A stretch of 64,000 bases of DNA from Physcia stellaris (lineage: Eukaryota; Ascomycota; Lecanoromycetes; Caliciales; Physciaceae). The notes under the pieces were generated by a model, which saw nothing but the letters and a program-made list of their open reading frames with translations, searched no databases and was not told the origin of the DNA. The DNA lies in the NCBI GenBank assembly GCA_018902385.1, contig JABSSW010000056.1, positions 1 to 64,000 on the forward strand. Reading direction: 5' to 3'. Position numbers and translations under genes: made by a program. Shown here piece after piece: positions 1 through 13,904 of the stretch (positions are counted from its first letter, which is position 1; each line of letters opens with the position of its first letter).

Positions 1-3000
1 AACGTAAATTATATAATTCAATTTTCGAATCGAATTAAAATCGTTTACGTTAATATTTATTTCTAATTTTAAAACAATGCGAATAAATTGTAAAACGCAA
101 AAATCGATGTTCATTTAAACAAACAAAATATTTGAAACGAATTCAAATTTTTTTGAAAAACGATATCGAACGAGCAATTACGTTGCAACAATTTTTTTTT
201 AAAAAATATCGTAAACACAAACAAAATTTTAATCAATTCGTTAAAAATTACAACGTTAAACGAATGAATATGTTTGTTGAATTGAAATTCGAATTCAAAT
301 TCACGAATGTCGTAAAACTTAACGATTTTCGTGACAAATTTCGTATAAAATTTCGTTGCATATTTTTTTAAAAAAATCTTTACGAAAATCGAATTATTTG
401 AACGACTCAAACGTATAAAAAATAGTCAAATTCTGAAAAAAAAAACTCAGAAATTTCAAAAAACGTAAAATTTCGTTCGATATTGACAATTTTGAAAATG
501 AAAACGAAAAATTCAAAAATGCGAAATTCAAAAATAAAAAAATAAAAAATACTAACAAAATCAATTCGAATCACGAATCAATCAAATCGAAAAATATTCG
601 AATGTATCGTTGATTTGTTTGCGAATTCAAGAAAATTCAAAACAAAAATAATTATATCGAATGTGATAAATGAAATTATCAAATTGAAATTTGCACAAAA
701 AAAATTATTTTCGTTGATTAAATTTTGAACAATCAAAAAATTAATCGATTTGATAATTTCGTTCAAATCGTTAAAAAAATTTCGAATTTCGATTTCGATA
801 CGTCGTTTTTTTTTAAACATGAACAAAAATCATGTTGACAAAAAAACGACGCAAAAATTCAAAAAAGTTTATAATTCGTAAATACGTTAAAATCAAAATT
901 AACATACAAAACGAAAATCAAATTTGAAACGAATCGAAAACAATATTCGATACAAAAACGAAAATTAATTTGATAAATCATGTTTATGCGAAAAAATTCG
1001 ATTTTCGTCGTTTCGAAATTTTGAATTGTGATACAATAACAATTGACAATCGTTGTTTGAAAACGTATGACGTTTATTTGATACAATTCGAAATGTCAAA
1101 CGTCAAAAAAATTAATCGTTTTTTCGAAAAATCGTTTTGATCGTGAATTTGAATTGATATTTAACGTTAAACATGTTTTGAATACAATTTTCGAAAATCA
1201 AAATGAATTGAAACTATAACAATATCAAAATTTGACGTTGCAAAAAAAAAAACATTTCATTTTTATCACGAATCGTATCGAAAACATCGAATCAAAACAA
1301 TTGACAAAAAACGTCATCGATAACGAAATTGAAACGTATTTCATGTTCGTACAAATGTATATTGACAAACAATTCGACATGCATAAAATGCACGTTTCAA
1401 AACGAATTCAAATAAAATTTGTTTTGACGAAAATGAAAAAAAAAAACTCGATATCAAAATTACGTTTTTCGATATTTTGAAAACATACGAAAAACTTAAT
1501 AACGAAAATAAAATTTACGAATTATCGAATCATAATTCAAACGATCATGTTATTGATTTAAAAAAAACAAAAAATCGTTTCATAAATCAATTTATTTCTT
1601 ATTCGAAAATGAATTTCGAATATTGTATGTTTATATCGAAAAACATTTAATCAACGATTTCATTCGATTTTCACAATTTTTGCAAAAACGTTTATTTTGT
1701 TCGTTAAAAAAACGATAATTTACGATTTGTGTAAATTACAAAAATCTCAATATTTTCACGATGAAAAATAAATATTTTCTTTCGTTAATCGATAAAAATT
1801 TAAATAAATTTAACAAAATCGTCAAATATATCAATATCGATTTGATTGTTGTTTATCATCGATTGCGTATCAAACATGAAAACGAATGAAAAACAATTTT
1901 TCGTATTCGATATAATCATTTCGAATACAACGTAATTTTTTCGATTTTATTAACGTTTCGACGACGTTTCAAAATTTCATCAATCGAATTTTGACGATTC
2001 GTTTCGATATTAACGTCATAATATATTTGAACGATATAATAATTTATTCGATAAACGTCGAAATTTATGTCGACGATGTCAAATGAATTTTTGATCGTTT
2101 TAAAAAAAATAAATTATATATTGTTTTTGAAAAATGCAAATGATTCGTTGACGAAATAATTTTTTCAATTCGTTATTTCATTTCAAAAAATACGAATGCA
2201 AAACAAAAAAATCGAAATTATTCAACAATGATTTGTATTTCGTAACGTTTTCGACATTTTGCAATTTTTCGATATCGTTAATTTTTATCGACGATTCATT
2301 AAATATTTCAATAAAATTGTTAAATTTTTAATCGTTGTGTAAAAAAAATTGCAAAATTTACGAAAAAATATTCTCAAACGCAAACGAAATCGAAATCGCA
2401 ACAAATTGTCGAATATTTATATTTTTTTGATCAATAAAACGTTGAAAATTTTCAAACGATTTCGCAAAACATTTATCGAAATATCAATTTTACGTCATTT
2501 CGATTTCGAACGTGTTATTCGAATCGAAATCGACGCATTCGACAAAATTATCAAAATCATTTTATGTTAACAAAACGACGAAAATTATTGACATTTTGTT
2601 GCGTATTTTTCGCGCAAAATGATTTCGATCGAATGCTATTACGAAATTTATAACAAAAAATTGTTGATTATTGTGATTTCGTTCAAACAATGAAAACATT
2701 ATTTCGAAAACGCAAAAAAACAAATTTTTGTTTTTATTGATTATCGCAATTTGAAACAATTTATAATTACAATTAAATTGTCGTTACGTCAAATTCGATA
2801 AATTCAAAAATTGAATCGATATAATTTTTTAATCGATTATCGTTTCGATAACAAAAATTTTGTTAACGAATTTTCAAAACGATTTAATCACATGATAATT
2901 ATTGAAAAAAACGTCGAAAACAATCGTTAAATTTTGAAACAATTGCAAAAATCATTGATTGCAAATTCGAAACGTTTCGAAAAAAATGAAAAAATGTGAT

Positions 3001-5100
3001 CAAAATCATGAATGCGATGCATATCATGAAACGATTTATAAATGCGATACATAACATAAAACGTCGATCGTATTTAAATAATTCAAAAAATATCAAATCA
3101 ATCAACGTTATTTCAAAAACATTTGATTTAAAAAATTCAAAACGAAATCGAATTTCAATCAACGTTGTTTCGAAAACATTCGATTCAAAAAATTCAAAAA
3201 ATTCGAAATATTCGATTGAATAAAAACTAAACGTGATATTTATAAAATGAAAATTTTTGTGTTAAAATCAACAATTGTATTTAAATGCGCAATGCATAAA
3301 ATTCGAATATAAATTGTTTTACGAAAAAAAAACGACATATAACGACGAATCAACATTTTCATTGTTGAATTTCGTTCGAAATTTGATCGATAAAAATCAA
3401 TTCGTTTTTGAAATATGTCGAAAATTAATTATTTCGAAAACAAAAACAAATCATTGACAATACAAAAATGAATTTTTGTATTACGACGACGTCGTTTACA
3501 TTTCAAAAATTTGCGTAAAAACGTTATTCGTGTCAATCACGATAATTCGTTCGTTGATCATTTCGACATCGAACGAACGTTAAAATTGATACGTCGAAAA
3601 TATTATTGATCGAATCAAAATTTTATCGAAATTTTTGAAATGCGACAACAAATCAAAAAATATTGTGAAATATACGTCGTTTGCAAACGAAACAAAATTT
3701 CACGACACAAATCATACGACGAATTTTTTTTTTTTTTTCGATTTTTGAATTTAAATGAATTGATTTTTTATGAATTTCGTGACAAAACTTTTTCAAATAA
3801 AACATGAAATGAAACGATTTACGATTCGATTTTAATGATTGATGAATCGTTTAACGAAAAATTTATTACATTTACATATTGAAAAAATCATGAATGATTA
3901 TCATTTTATTGTTTTGAATTTCGTTTAAAACAGATTTTCGTCAAAATTAATTTCAACAAAAACATTAATTTTGTTTTCGTCAAATTATATCAATTGAATT
4001 TTGCGCAACATTCGTGAAACACATTTGCGAAACTGTATTTCAACATCAATAATTAAAACGATTTTCGCAAAAAATTGAATCGAAATTATTTCGCGAAATT
4101 ATTCGATTTTACGATTTTTTTCGTCAATCGTTATCGACAAAAATTTCATTTTACGTTCAAATACAACGATGCATTGTGTTACGTTTTGAAAATCAAACGT
4201 AAATTGTCAATCGTTTTTATTTTCAAATCGATGAACAAATCGAACGAATAAACAACGTCATAAAACAATTTTTTTCGCGTTTTCGTCAATTTCGAACAAA
4301 ATGATTGAATAAAATTGTTGTTCATAATCGAATTCGTTTACAACAACAACAAACGCATTCACAAACATTTTTTCGTTCGAAATCATGTTTGAATATTCGT
4401 TTCGCATGTTTTCGAAAAAACATGAAACAAAAAAATTAAATTCAAATTCGCAAAAAAACACGTTGAACATTTAATTGAATTATTTCGAATATTGAAAAAC
4501 AATTTATTCGTGACACAACAACAACAAACAATGTGTAAAAACGAACGCACAAAATCAATGTCATATAACGTCGAAAATTACGTGAATTTGAACGATAAAA
4601 ACATAAAAATTAAACGAAACAAAAAATTGAAATGAAAATTTTTCGAATCATTTCAAAATTTTTAAAATTATAAAAAATTAAATTTATCGTTTAGATTTAT
4701 TCAAACGTTGACACATTCACGACGTTTTTCGTTTTTTTTTTAAAAAATTCAATTTAAAAAAAAAAAAACGCGCAAACGTTACAATTTTTTGAATTTTCGT
4801 ATCAAATTGAAAATATCAAATTCGACGAAAACATGAAAATGAAAATCACGAAAAATTTTATGAAATCGAAATCATTAAAAACAACAAACTTTTCAAAACA
4901 ATTGAAATTTTAAACAAATTTTACAACGAATTCGATTTTTACTATTTGATAAAATGAAAAAATTATGAAAACGCGATTTGAAAATTTGCATCGTTTGTCA
5001 AACATTTTCGAAAAATTTTGCGACAATTTTACAACGAAAATTCAAAAAAATTTGATATTAATAAAAAAACAAATCATCGAAAATCACGAAAAAAATGAAT
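1..5100 (+). mobile_element. Ty3/gypsy retrotransposon fossil (chromodomain type), left end outside window or not visible
   Basis: Despite heavy mutation, a plus-strand pol order can be followed. The reverse transcriptase region is at about 1,560-2,330 (recognisable YHR-RI and FEY segments near 1,850-1,940). An integrase zinc-binding region is at about 3,530-3,720 (H..H..CxxC). The integrase core is at about 3,780-4,450 and a chromodomain-like segment at about 4,880-5,060. The first 1.2 kb may hold gag, but I cannot recognise it. The element is broken many times over and looks old, since the mutation load is near saturation. A copia-type LTR lies inside the integrase region. No LTRs of its own were found. 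Confidence 0.75.
3877..4045. repeat. Copia-type LTR fragment nested in the Ty3 fossil
   Basis: This segment matches the 198-bp LTRs at 30,683-30,880 and 33,730-33,927, starting TATTGAA and ending TTTCAACA, but is shorter (169 bp) because of internal loss. Ty3 integrase-like sequence continues on both sides, so it is probably a solo LTR inserted into the older element. No matching target-site duplication is visible. It carries the same CpY-type changes as the LTR at 33,730. Confidence 0.65.
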
Positions 5101-7854
5101 TAAAATATTTATTACATGTTAACACATTTTCGTTTTTAAAAATTTTGTGTATTATTTTTGTTTAAAATTTACGAGTCGTACGACACATAAAAAAATTGAA
5201 TCGTGTCAAAAACATTTTCGAAAATTGTTGTTCGATTTAATCGAACGATAAATCGTTGAATAAAAAATGTAAAATGAAATAATAAAAAAAATTTCGAAAT
5301 TTGAATATCAAATACGATCGCGATTAATTAACGTTTATCGCGTTTATATTTTTTGTCATAATATCGATATTGATATTCGAAATAAAAAAATAAAAAAATA
5401 AAAAAATGTTCGAATTCAAAATTTTTTGTCAACAAATCAATTGTCAATCATCATATCGAAAATTGTAAATTGTACGAAATCAAACATTCGATCATGAAAA
5501 TAGCAAACAATTGATTAAATCAAATTATTTTTTTTCGAAATATTCAAAAAAATGTTTTTTTAAATTTTTAACGCAAATTGATTATCGAATTCGAAACAAA
5601 ATATTTCGAAATGCAAAAATCATAATTATAATAATTTTTTAAATCGATGCAAAAACAAAACAAACAAAACACGTTAAAACAAACAAAATACGTCAAAATT
5701 GTTATTAACATGTTGATTTCAAAAAATTTCAATGTTAAAAAAACGTATGTAAAAAATAAAAATTTCAAATTTTCGAAAATGCGATTCGTATTTCGTTAAA
5801 CAATTCGATTATCGACATTCGAATAATTTCGAAAAAATTAATTTCAATTATTTTACAATTCGATCAACGATAAATTCAACAAATTTATATTTTCAATCGA
5901 AATCGATCGAATTCGTACGATTGAATAAATAAAATGTAAATAAAAAACAATTGTAAAACGTAATTTGTTTTGTAACGATTAATAAATTAATGTATTACAT
6001 TTCAAATTATACATTTTTGATGTCAATAATTTATTAAATTATATTATTTCTAATACGAGTTTTACATCTCAGAAGTTTTTAGATTGAATACAAGTTTGTT
6101 CGTGAATTTTTTCAAAAAAATTTCGTTCAGAACTTCAAAGTTAGAACTAAATCTGATAAGATTGCGAAGTAGTGCAGACTGTTCAACTTTGCAGTCGAAT
6201 AACATTTGCACTCAGTCTCCAAAACATACAAATGAAGATTCGTTTTGAAATTCTAAATGAGATCTATTCAATGATTCAATAACATCGAGAATCGATTGTG
6301 TGCGCATTGAGTTATGATGAAAGCGATGACGAGACATTGCAAACAGCAAAATCGAATTCTGAAAAAATTTGAAGCTAAATCGCATTGAGCAAGAGTGTCG
6401 CAAAGTCAATTTTTCGCAAATTCGAAAATTTCAATGTTTGATTTTTGAATTGCAAAATTGCAATCATTTGAACATATTTTCGAAACATAACATGATTTCG
6501 AATCGAATTTGATGCGATGAATTTGACAAACACGTGATATTTGAATTGCAAACACGAAATATTTGAATTACAAACACGCATTTGATTTGAAACAATGTTT
6601 TGTATAATTATTTTCATTCATTAATAAAATCATATAGATAAACGTGAAAGTTTCGTTGAATATCGTCGTACAAAGTTTTCTTTTCTAAATCAAATTTACA
6701 ATATTTGACAATTTTCTTTCGTAACATTTTTCGCATCATGATTTCGTCGTTGATTCGAATCGTTGTGATCAAAAAAAAATAAATCATCGATTCAATTACA
6801 ACAAAAAAATTGTTTCGATTCTTTCAATCTCGATATCTCGTAATTCAAACAGAAATAGCAACTTGATAAAACGATTTGATTCATTCAACATCGTTGCAAT
6901 GTTTATTTTTAAAATCGATTTTGAATAATGTCAATCGAAAACGTTGCGAGTTGTTCATTTCTTTTTTGTATTTGTTGAATATTTTGAAAATTTCGATTTG
7001 TTTCACGTTTCATCAATATACAAATATTTGACGTTTTCAAGTTTGTTGTTTTTGATTTTGTTTTTGTTGAAACACGATTTGAATTTTGACGTTTTCGTTG
7101 ATTGTGTTCTCAAAAACGACATCGAATAAAAAACGACAAAAGATAACAAAATTTTGAATTCGAAAATGTATACAATCGATTTCGAATCAAATCATATCGT
7201 TCAAATCGTTGACGATATAATGAGATTTTCGAAATTGAACGAATGATTGTTCATTGATTTGAAATGAATGACAAAATCGAGAAAAAATGCATATATTTTC
7301 GATATCAAAAACTGAAAATTTTGAATTGAATTGTTGTTGTTGTTGAGCAATGAATTGATTTTGAACGAACAATTGTCGAAATTGTCGATGTTTTTTTTGT
7401 TTTTTTCGTTTTTTTTGTTCTCGTAATGTCGTTTGACGTTCTTTTGCAATGATAAACAAATCGAAATTCAAAATAAATTACATGATGAATGTGAAATGCT
7501 TGAAATAATGTTTCGAAAATGAACGTGTTTTGAATAATGAATTCGAAATTGATTTCTCGACAACAATTTCGCGTGTAAAATTATTTGTTCATTTCATAAT
7601 TATTGCGATAATGAATCGATTTTGTTTTTATTGCAACGTTGAATTGCGCTCGTTTTGCTTTACAATTTAAATTAAATAATCAAAAATCATATGTGATTGT
7701 TGATTGATGTGCAAATTGCGAAATATTGCATGAACGCAATAGTCGAATTTTGATGTTCGTGATTTGAATTTTGAAAATTTTGTGCTTTTTAATCAAATTA
7801 ACGTCAAAATTGAAAAGAAAACGCAAAATATTTTATTATAGAAAAATTTTATGA
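5100..7854. other. Unclassified mutated DNA without a recognisable gene
   Basis: 5,100-6,050 is saturated with the CpY-type change and gives no recognisable protein. 6,050-6,620 is less mutated and keeps several AG, CT and CC dinucleotides, but shows no gene. 6,620-7,854 is strongly mutated again; short ORFs there (for example a Gln-rich one at 7,187-7,471 on the minus strand) match nothing I can name. It may hold a further decayed element. Confidence 0.5.
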
Positions 7855-7930
7855 AATAGATTGTTTCGAAATAAAATTTATTCGAAAATTGTGCATTTCA
7901 CGCTAGAAAATAATTCTTGTATTGAGTTAA
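7855..7930. repeat. Terminal piece of repeat D
   Basis: About 75 bp ending ATTGAGTTAA match the right-hand end of the 0.8-kb repeat at 35,440-36,224 and 46,012-46,505. The rest of the repeat is not evident to the left. It abuts the presumed start of the LINE. Confidence 0.6.
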
Positions 7931-8829
7931 CGTGTGTGAGTTCATCGCGATGCATATTTTAGACAATAACAGTTCTAACTTTAAGAATTTTATCTATCAA
8001 TTTCGACGCGTAAATTTATTAAATCAATATCAAAAAAACACATTTTATGTCACAAATCGAATTTTTGAAATAATTCAACAACGAAACGTGATATTGACTC
8101 AATTGACGCGTCATTTGAATTGTTTATTTTTGCGCATCAATCAATGCGTAATTGAATATGATGAAAAAAACGTCATGATCGCAACTGAATCAAAAAAATC
8201 AAAACATCAACGAGCAAAATATTTTGCTTTTTGTGAATATTCGAAAATGCATTAAACGCATAAAAGATAAAAAAAAATCGTCACAAAAATCGTTCAAAAA
8301 TGATTTCAAACATTCGTAATTTATTTTGAAAATTCACAATTTTCGACAATCAATGAAAAACTCGTTAAACGAATCGATTTCATGATCAGTCAATTTCATA
8401 AAAATCAAATCAAAATGAAAAAAAAACAACGTCGTCATTCGTCGCGACATTACAGAATTGATTATTTCATTCAAATTTTTTTTTCGCGAATAAAATGAAT
8501 TTTCGTAATTGAACAATCGTCGTCGTTGCGTCGTCAACATCACGAATTACGATCAACAAAAATACGAAAATCGTTGTTCGTTTCAACGACGCGAACAAGA
8601 AACAACAATTGAACAAATACGAAACGAAACGCATAGTCAAAAACATCAACGTCTGTATTGAAAAAAAAAACATACAAATTAAACATATTCGTGCGATCAA
8701 AAAATTTTTCAGCGAAAATTTTACGATACACGCGATAAACGCAAAAAAATTGAAAAATTGAAAAACAACAATACGTGAACGACAATTCTCGACAAAAAAA
8801 CAAAAACGATTGTTCAAATTCACGCGATT

Positions 8830-9734
8830 ATGATGAACGAAATGAAAATTAAAAAATTCAATCTAACGACGATCGAAAAAAGAAAAACGACGATACGTAA
8901 AATCAAAAAAAAAAAACGAAAACGTGAAAAAATTAAAAAAAATGAAAATTTTGTACGTGTTTTGAAAAAACAAATTCACGACAAAACAATTGTATCATAT
9001 CATGATCATCGAAATTATCATTTCGAAAATGAAAAACGCGATGTTAAATAACAACATTATGATTGACGAAAAATTGAAAATTTGTTCGATGTTTAACAAA
9101 ATTTGCAAAACGATTTAATGTTATAAATATTATTAACACGAACACATTACAATTCAATGCACGAAAAAAAAAATGCGATTATTGCGCAAAAACGCATGTT
9201 ACAAAAAAAAAATGTGTACAAAATTACAAAATCAAATGTTGTGTGTGCGAAAAAGCACACAATTCATGAAAAAAAAAATGCAAAAAAAAACAAAAAAAAA
9301 TTGAACGTATCAAATATTAATTCTCGATCACGTCGACGAAATTTTCGAAACAAAAACAACAATATATCGTCGTCAACAAAACGATAACGAAATCAATGAA
9401 CACGTTCGATAACAATTCAAAATCGATGATAAAAACAAAAAAATTCAATCAATTGAAAAATATACAACGACGAAAAATCGAAAAAATTCAAACGAAAAAA
9501 ACATTATTCGACGAAATCAACAAACGCAAAAAAACAAACATTTATGCATCAACAATATCAATGATTCAATCGATTGAAACATTGATATCATCACAAATTT
9601 CATCGATTTCGCAAAGATTTCGAAATAAACAAAACGACAAATCGACGTCATCGATTAAAAGCAAAAAATCGTCAACGATCAAAAAAAAAAATCGAGAAAT
9701 CAAAAAAAGAAAACAGCTTTTTCATCACGATTAA
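8830..9734 (+). pseudogene. LINE ORF1 remnant with CCHC-like zinc knuckles
   Basis: A lysine/arginine-rich region precedes a cysteine-rich stretch at about 9,150-9,310 that reads CDYC...H...C followed by CCVCEKAH and a later C, matching the paired knuckles of Tad1-clade ORF1 proteins. In the family this is an RNA-binding protein. It is followed by a basic, Ser/Thr-rich tail. The N-terminal part, perhaps starting near 7,932, cannot be fixed. Stops and loss of Pro and Gly codons make it non-functional. Confidence 0.65.
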
Positions 9735-9784
9735 TCGAACATTTTTAAAAAACGTTACGAACAAACATACGAAATTCAACTCAT

Positions 9785-12700
9785 CGAAAAATGTTAAAAA
9801 ACGATACATTGTCGATATTACAATACAACGTCAACAATTCGAAAATTCAGATTATGATATCGTTGTTCGAAACGAAAAACATCGCAAAATACGACGTTTT
9901 GATCATTCAAAAATTTTGAAAAAATTCATTTCAATTCACGACAAATAACAAACTTTCGCAACATTTTGAATTTTTGTACATGTTAAATGCGATTACGAAA
10001 ATATGTTTGTTCGTCAACAAAAAATAACGAAAACGATTTACATTCACACGTTTCACAACAAAAATTTGATTTCGTTGAAAATGCAAACAAACGACGAACA
10101 ACAAAATTATCAACATTCACAAACATGTACAATTAAATGCAAAAAAAACGAAAACAACAATACGTTATTTGATTTCAAAAAGACGTTGCAAAAGAAAAAA
10201 AAAAAACACATCGTTGTAAAAATTTCAATTTACATCATTTCAATTGAAACGAACAACATGTGAAAACAAACGTCGACGCATATGAATTCATCGTTACAAT
10301 AAAAAAATACAAATTGAAAAAATCACATCAATCGAATTGATCATTTGAAACAAACACAAAAACGAAAACACAATTGATTTCACATACACGACGTCGTTAT
10401 TCAAAAACAACATTATCGAAACGAGCATCGACAAAAAAATGAACAATCATTCGAATCATCGTTCGATCAAGACGATATTGAATTTACGAACGAGAACGAT
10501 CGAAGCAAAACGCACAAAAATTTGAAAAAAAACGAACGTAAACGTTTTTCGAAAGAAATTACAAATCAAAATAACGAACAATGAAACGTTTTCGTCATCG
10601 AAAAAAATATTTAACAATCGAACAAACGAAATCGATAAACAAATAAAGAAATTGATGAAAACAATTCAAAAAATCATCGAAATATTCATTTCGCTCAACA
10701 AATCGAACGTATATTCGAAATCGAAATTTATTGAAAAATGCAAACAAATTTCGAAAACGACAAAGACGATCAAGAAAAATATCAACGCAAAAACGAAATC
10801 GAAAAATTGTGAATATCATACAAAAAAATCAAAAATCATTTGAATCGCGTCGTCGTCAAAATCATGAAAATACAATACAAAAAAAAATCGAAAAGAAGTG
10901 CAATATATCAAATAATATGTAAAAAATTTGCAAATGAGCAAAAAACAAAATCTCGAAAAAATTTGCATGTCAATTTTACACGATCATTTATTCATGTTAT
11001 CAAAAACGAATTCAGTCAAAAAAACAATCATATTTTTGAAAAAGTTTTTTCGTCGTCGTCAACGATAATTTTAACGAATATACAGAAAACTACATACAAT
11101 CAAAATTTGAAATTGAAAAACATACAATTTCACGAAATAATCAAAATTATTGCGATACAAATTTTCAACAAAATTTTAAAACACGACGACATTATCAACA
11201 AAATATTGAAATGAATCAACGACATTATAACATTTCATTTACAACGCATATTTAACGTTAATCTGAACACAAAATATTGTTTTGAACATTTTCGTAAATC
11301 GATTACAATCGCATTGCGCAAATCAAACAAAAAAACGTATTCATTTGCATTTTCATATCGATCGATAATTTTGTTGAATACAATAAATAAAATCATGAAA
11401 TTCATATTGATCAAACGTATTAATTATTTGACGAAAACGTACAATTTGTTGTCGCGTACGCATTTTGAAATAAAAAAAACACATTCATAAAACACGTTTT
11501 GCATTACATGATGAAACGCATACATTCGATTTGAAATAAAAAAAAAAAAAATAATCGTGATCATGTTGTTGAACGTAATGAGAACATTCGACAACATAAC
11601 ACGACAAAAATTATTGCACAATTTGAAAATGAAACGACTCGACGAAAAATTGATGCAATTCATTGATTTCTTTTTAAACAACAAAATGACGATATTAAAA
11701 ACAAAAAAATACGATATCGAATGATTGAAAATCTTTGTAAATATTTCACAAAATTTATTCATGTCATCGATTTTATTTCTTTTTACAACGCATCACTATT
11801 GAAAAATTGAAACGAAAAGATGTTTTTGCGAACGATTTCGTCGATGACGTGAAATTGATAAACGAAAATCAAATCATTGAAAAAAACAACGAGAAAATAA
11901 TTAAAACACACGAGAAAATTTGCGTATCGTGAACATTGAAACACGAAATGAAATTCGCATCGTTCAAATATCAATTCATTTATTTCAATTGAAAAAAAAA
12001 ACACAAACGTTATCGAATTTATACGATTGTTCGAATTCAATCAAGTGATAAAAGCGAAAAAAAAAATGAAATATTTAAAAATTATTATAAACACGAAATT
12101 CAATTGAAAAACGCACGTGAATCAGAACAAAACGAAAATATTGAAATCGATAAAAACATTACGAAATTTCAACGATACAACATGAAATGCAAAATTATCA
12201 CGAATGAAACAAATGATGCACGCGATTTTCATTTTACAATTCACATACGCATGTTCGATGTGATACACGTCGACAAAAAAAAATCATTTTAAAAAATAAT
12301 CAAAAATTTGACGAACGTGCAATATCAAATCGAAAAATTATAACAAAAACATACAAAGCAACGTCGAAAAAATGTTCAACATCGAAATCAGTTTAATGTC
12401 AATGTATTTGCGATTGAACAAATTCATCAACGTGACGACAATAAAATTGATCACAAATTCGACGTACGAAACGATTATAAAAAATCGTTTCATCAAAAAA
12501 ATCAAAATGCGTTAATTTATTGAAAAAGTTAATGAATAAATTCGAGCGCAATACGAACATCAAAACAAAAAATATAAAAAAAATAATTTCATTCGCGACG
12601 TCGTCATGATGAACATCATCGCGCGTACGTATCAATAAAAACAAAAAAAAATCGAAAAAATCACAAAAAACAATTCGATTCGTATTCAATCAATTACATT

Positions 12701-13640
12701 TACATCGACGAAAATGACATCAACGATAAAATAAAAATCGTAACGATTTCGTCAAAAACGAATTCAACAACGTCAATAACATATTTGAAATTTATAACGT
12801 TATACACAATGTATTCGACGAAATTGTACGAAATCATTTTGACAAAAATCATGAAATTACATTCGTTTATCGAAAGAAAAAAAAAATCGAAATTTGTCAT
12901 TTGCATCGATAATCAGACAACGATATTTGCGATTTACAATTCGAAAATCAATTCGAATCAATATTTGATGAAATGAATAATATGATTGATTGACGATTTA
13001 CGACGTCAAAACATCGAAATGAAATTGCATTGAATATCGATTCACGTTGACATCGAAAACAATGAAAAAACGAACGTTGCAATCAAACAAATCACGAAAT
13101 GAAAATTGAAAAATCAAAAAAATAAACGAAAAAAAATGAATACGAATCAAACTGTTTCGCAAACACAATTGATGAAAATGTTGAAAAACGCGATTAAAAT
13201 CATTGTGAACAAGAAAATGCAACATCGATGAATTAACGAATGAAAAAACTGCGATAAAAACAAAACGTTATATTCGATAATAACGAAATCGAACAAATCG
13301 ATATTGAAATTACACGACAAATTCAACAAAAAATTCAACGCAATTGCAATACAATTTCGAACGATCAAAATTGATTTGAAAACGTTTTTGTACAATAAAA
13401 AAACAATCGAAAATTTTTCGTGTTCGTGCAAACGTGACAAACAAACGATCAAACATGTGTTTTTCGAATGCAACAAATTGAAAAAATTTCGAAAAAAATT
13501 TTGAATCGACGAAATTCGAAAAACAAAATGAAAAAAATTGAAATTGACGAACGTGTTGATCAATTCGATCAATTTGAAAAAAACGACAATGTTAATAAAA
13601 AAATCAAAATTCATTGATTATTTAAAAATCTCATTCGAAA
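9785..13640 (+). pseudogene. LINE ORF2 remnant (APE endonuclease, RT, RNase H, Zn cluster)
   Basis: Domains appear in the expected order. The endonuclease start is near 9,793-10,030 (LQYNV then CLFVNKK). The reverse transcriptase runs from about 11,100 to 12,050, with the FVDD catalytic box at 11,837-11,848. RNase H is near 12,900-13,090 (DNQ). The C-terminal C-x-C...H...C cluster is at about 13,421-13,471. In the family this protein nicks the target and copies the element RNA. Many stops, several at positions where the family has Trp, show that it is dead. Confidence 0.8.
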
Positions 13641-13880
13641 ACGACGAAAAATAACGAATGCGAAAAAAATGCATTGAAATGAAAAGTTTCACACGAAAAA
13701 AAAATTAGAAAAAATCATGAAAATAATGATGTTTGAAATGATTTGTTCGAGCAAAAAAACAAAACATCAAAAAATAAAAAAGTTTGTATAGAGTCAAGAA
13801 TTTTTTAGAGATGATTGACTCGATTAATTTTAGTCGCATAACGAATTTCAGACGAAATCGATTCGAGTGCTTAATGAACT

Positions 13881-13904
13881 AATCAATCAATCAATCAATC
13901 AATC
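13881..13904 (+). repeat. (AATC)6 tract at the LINE 3' end
   Basis: Six perfect copies of AATC, directly after the mutated LINE 3' region and before ordinary-composition DNA. It marks the LINE terminus and the edge of the mutated block. Confidence 0.85.

Noticed and set aside
7187-7471. Transposase C-terminus (Pogo-like) in the Gln/Lys-rich minus-strand ORF
   Set aside because: Only low-complexity similarity; no DDE motif or terminal inverted repeat could be found nearby.
13147-13614. 155-codon minus-strand ORF and other long ORFs in the mutated blocks
   Set aside because: They overlap the recognisable plus-strand LINE ORF2 or retroelement frames and have no domain. They are composition shadows.
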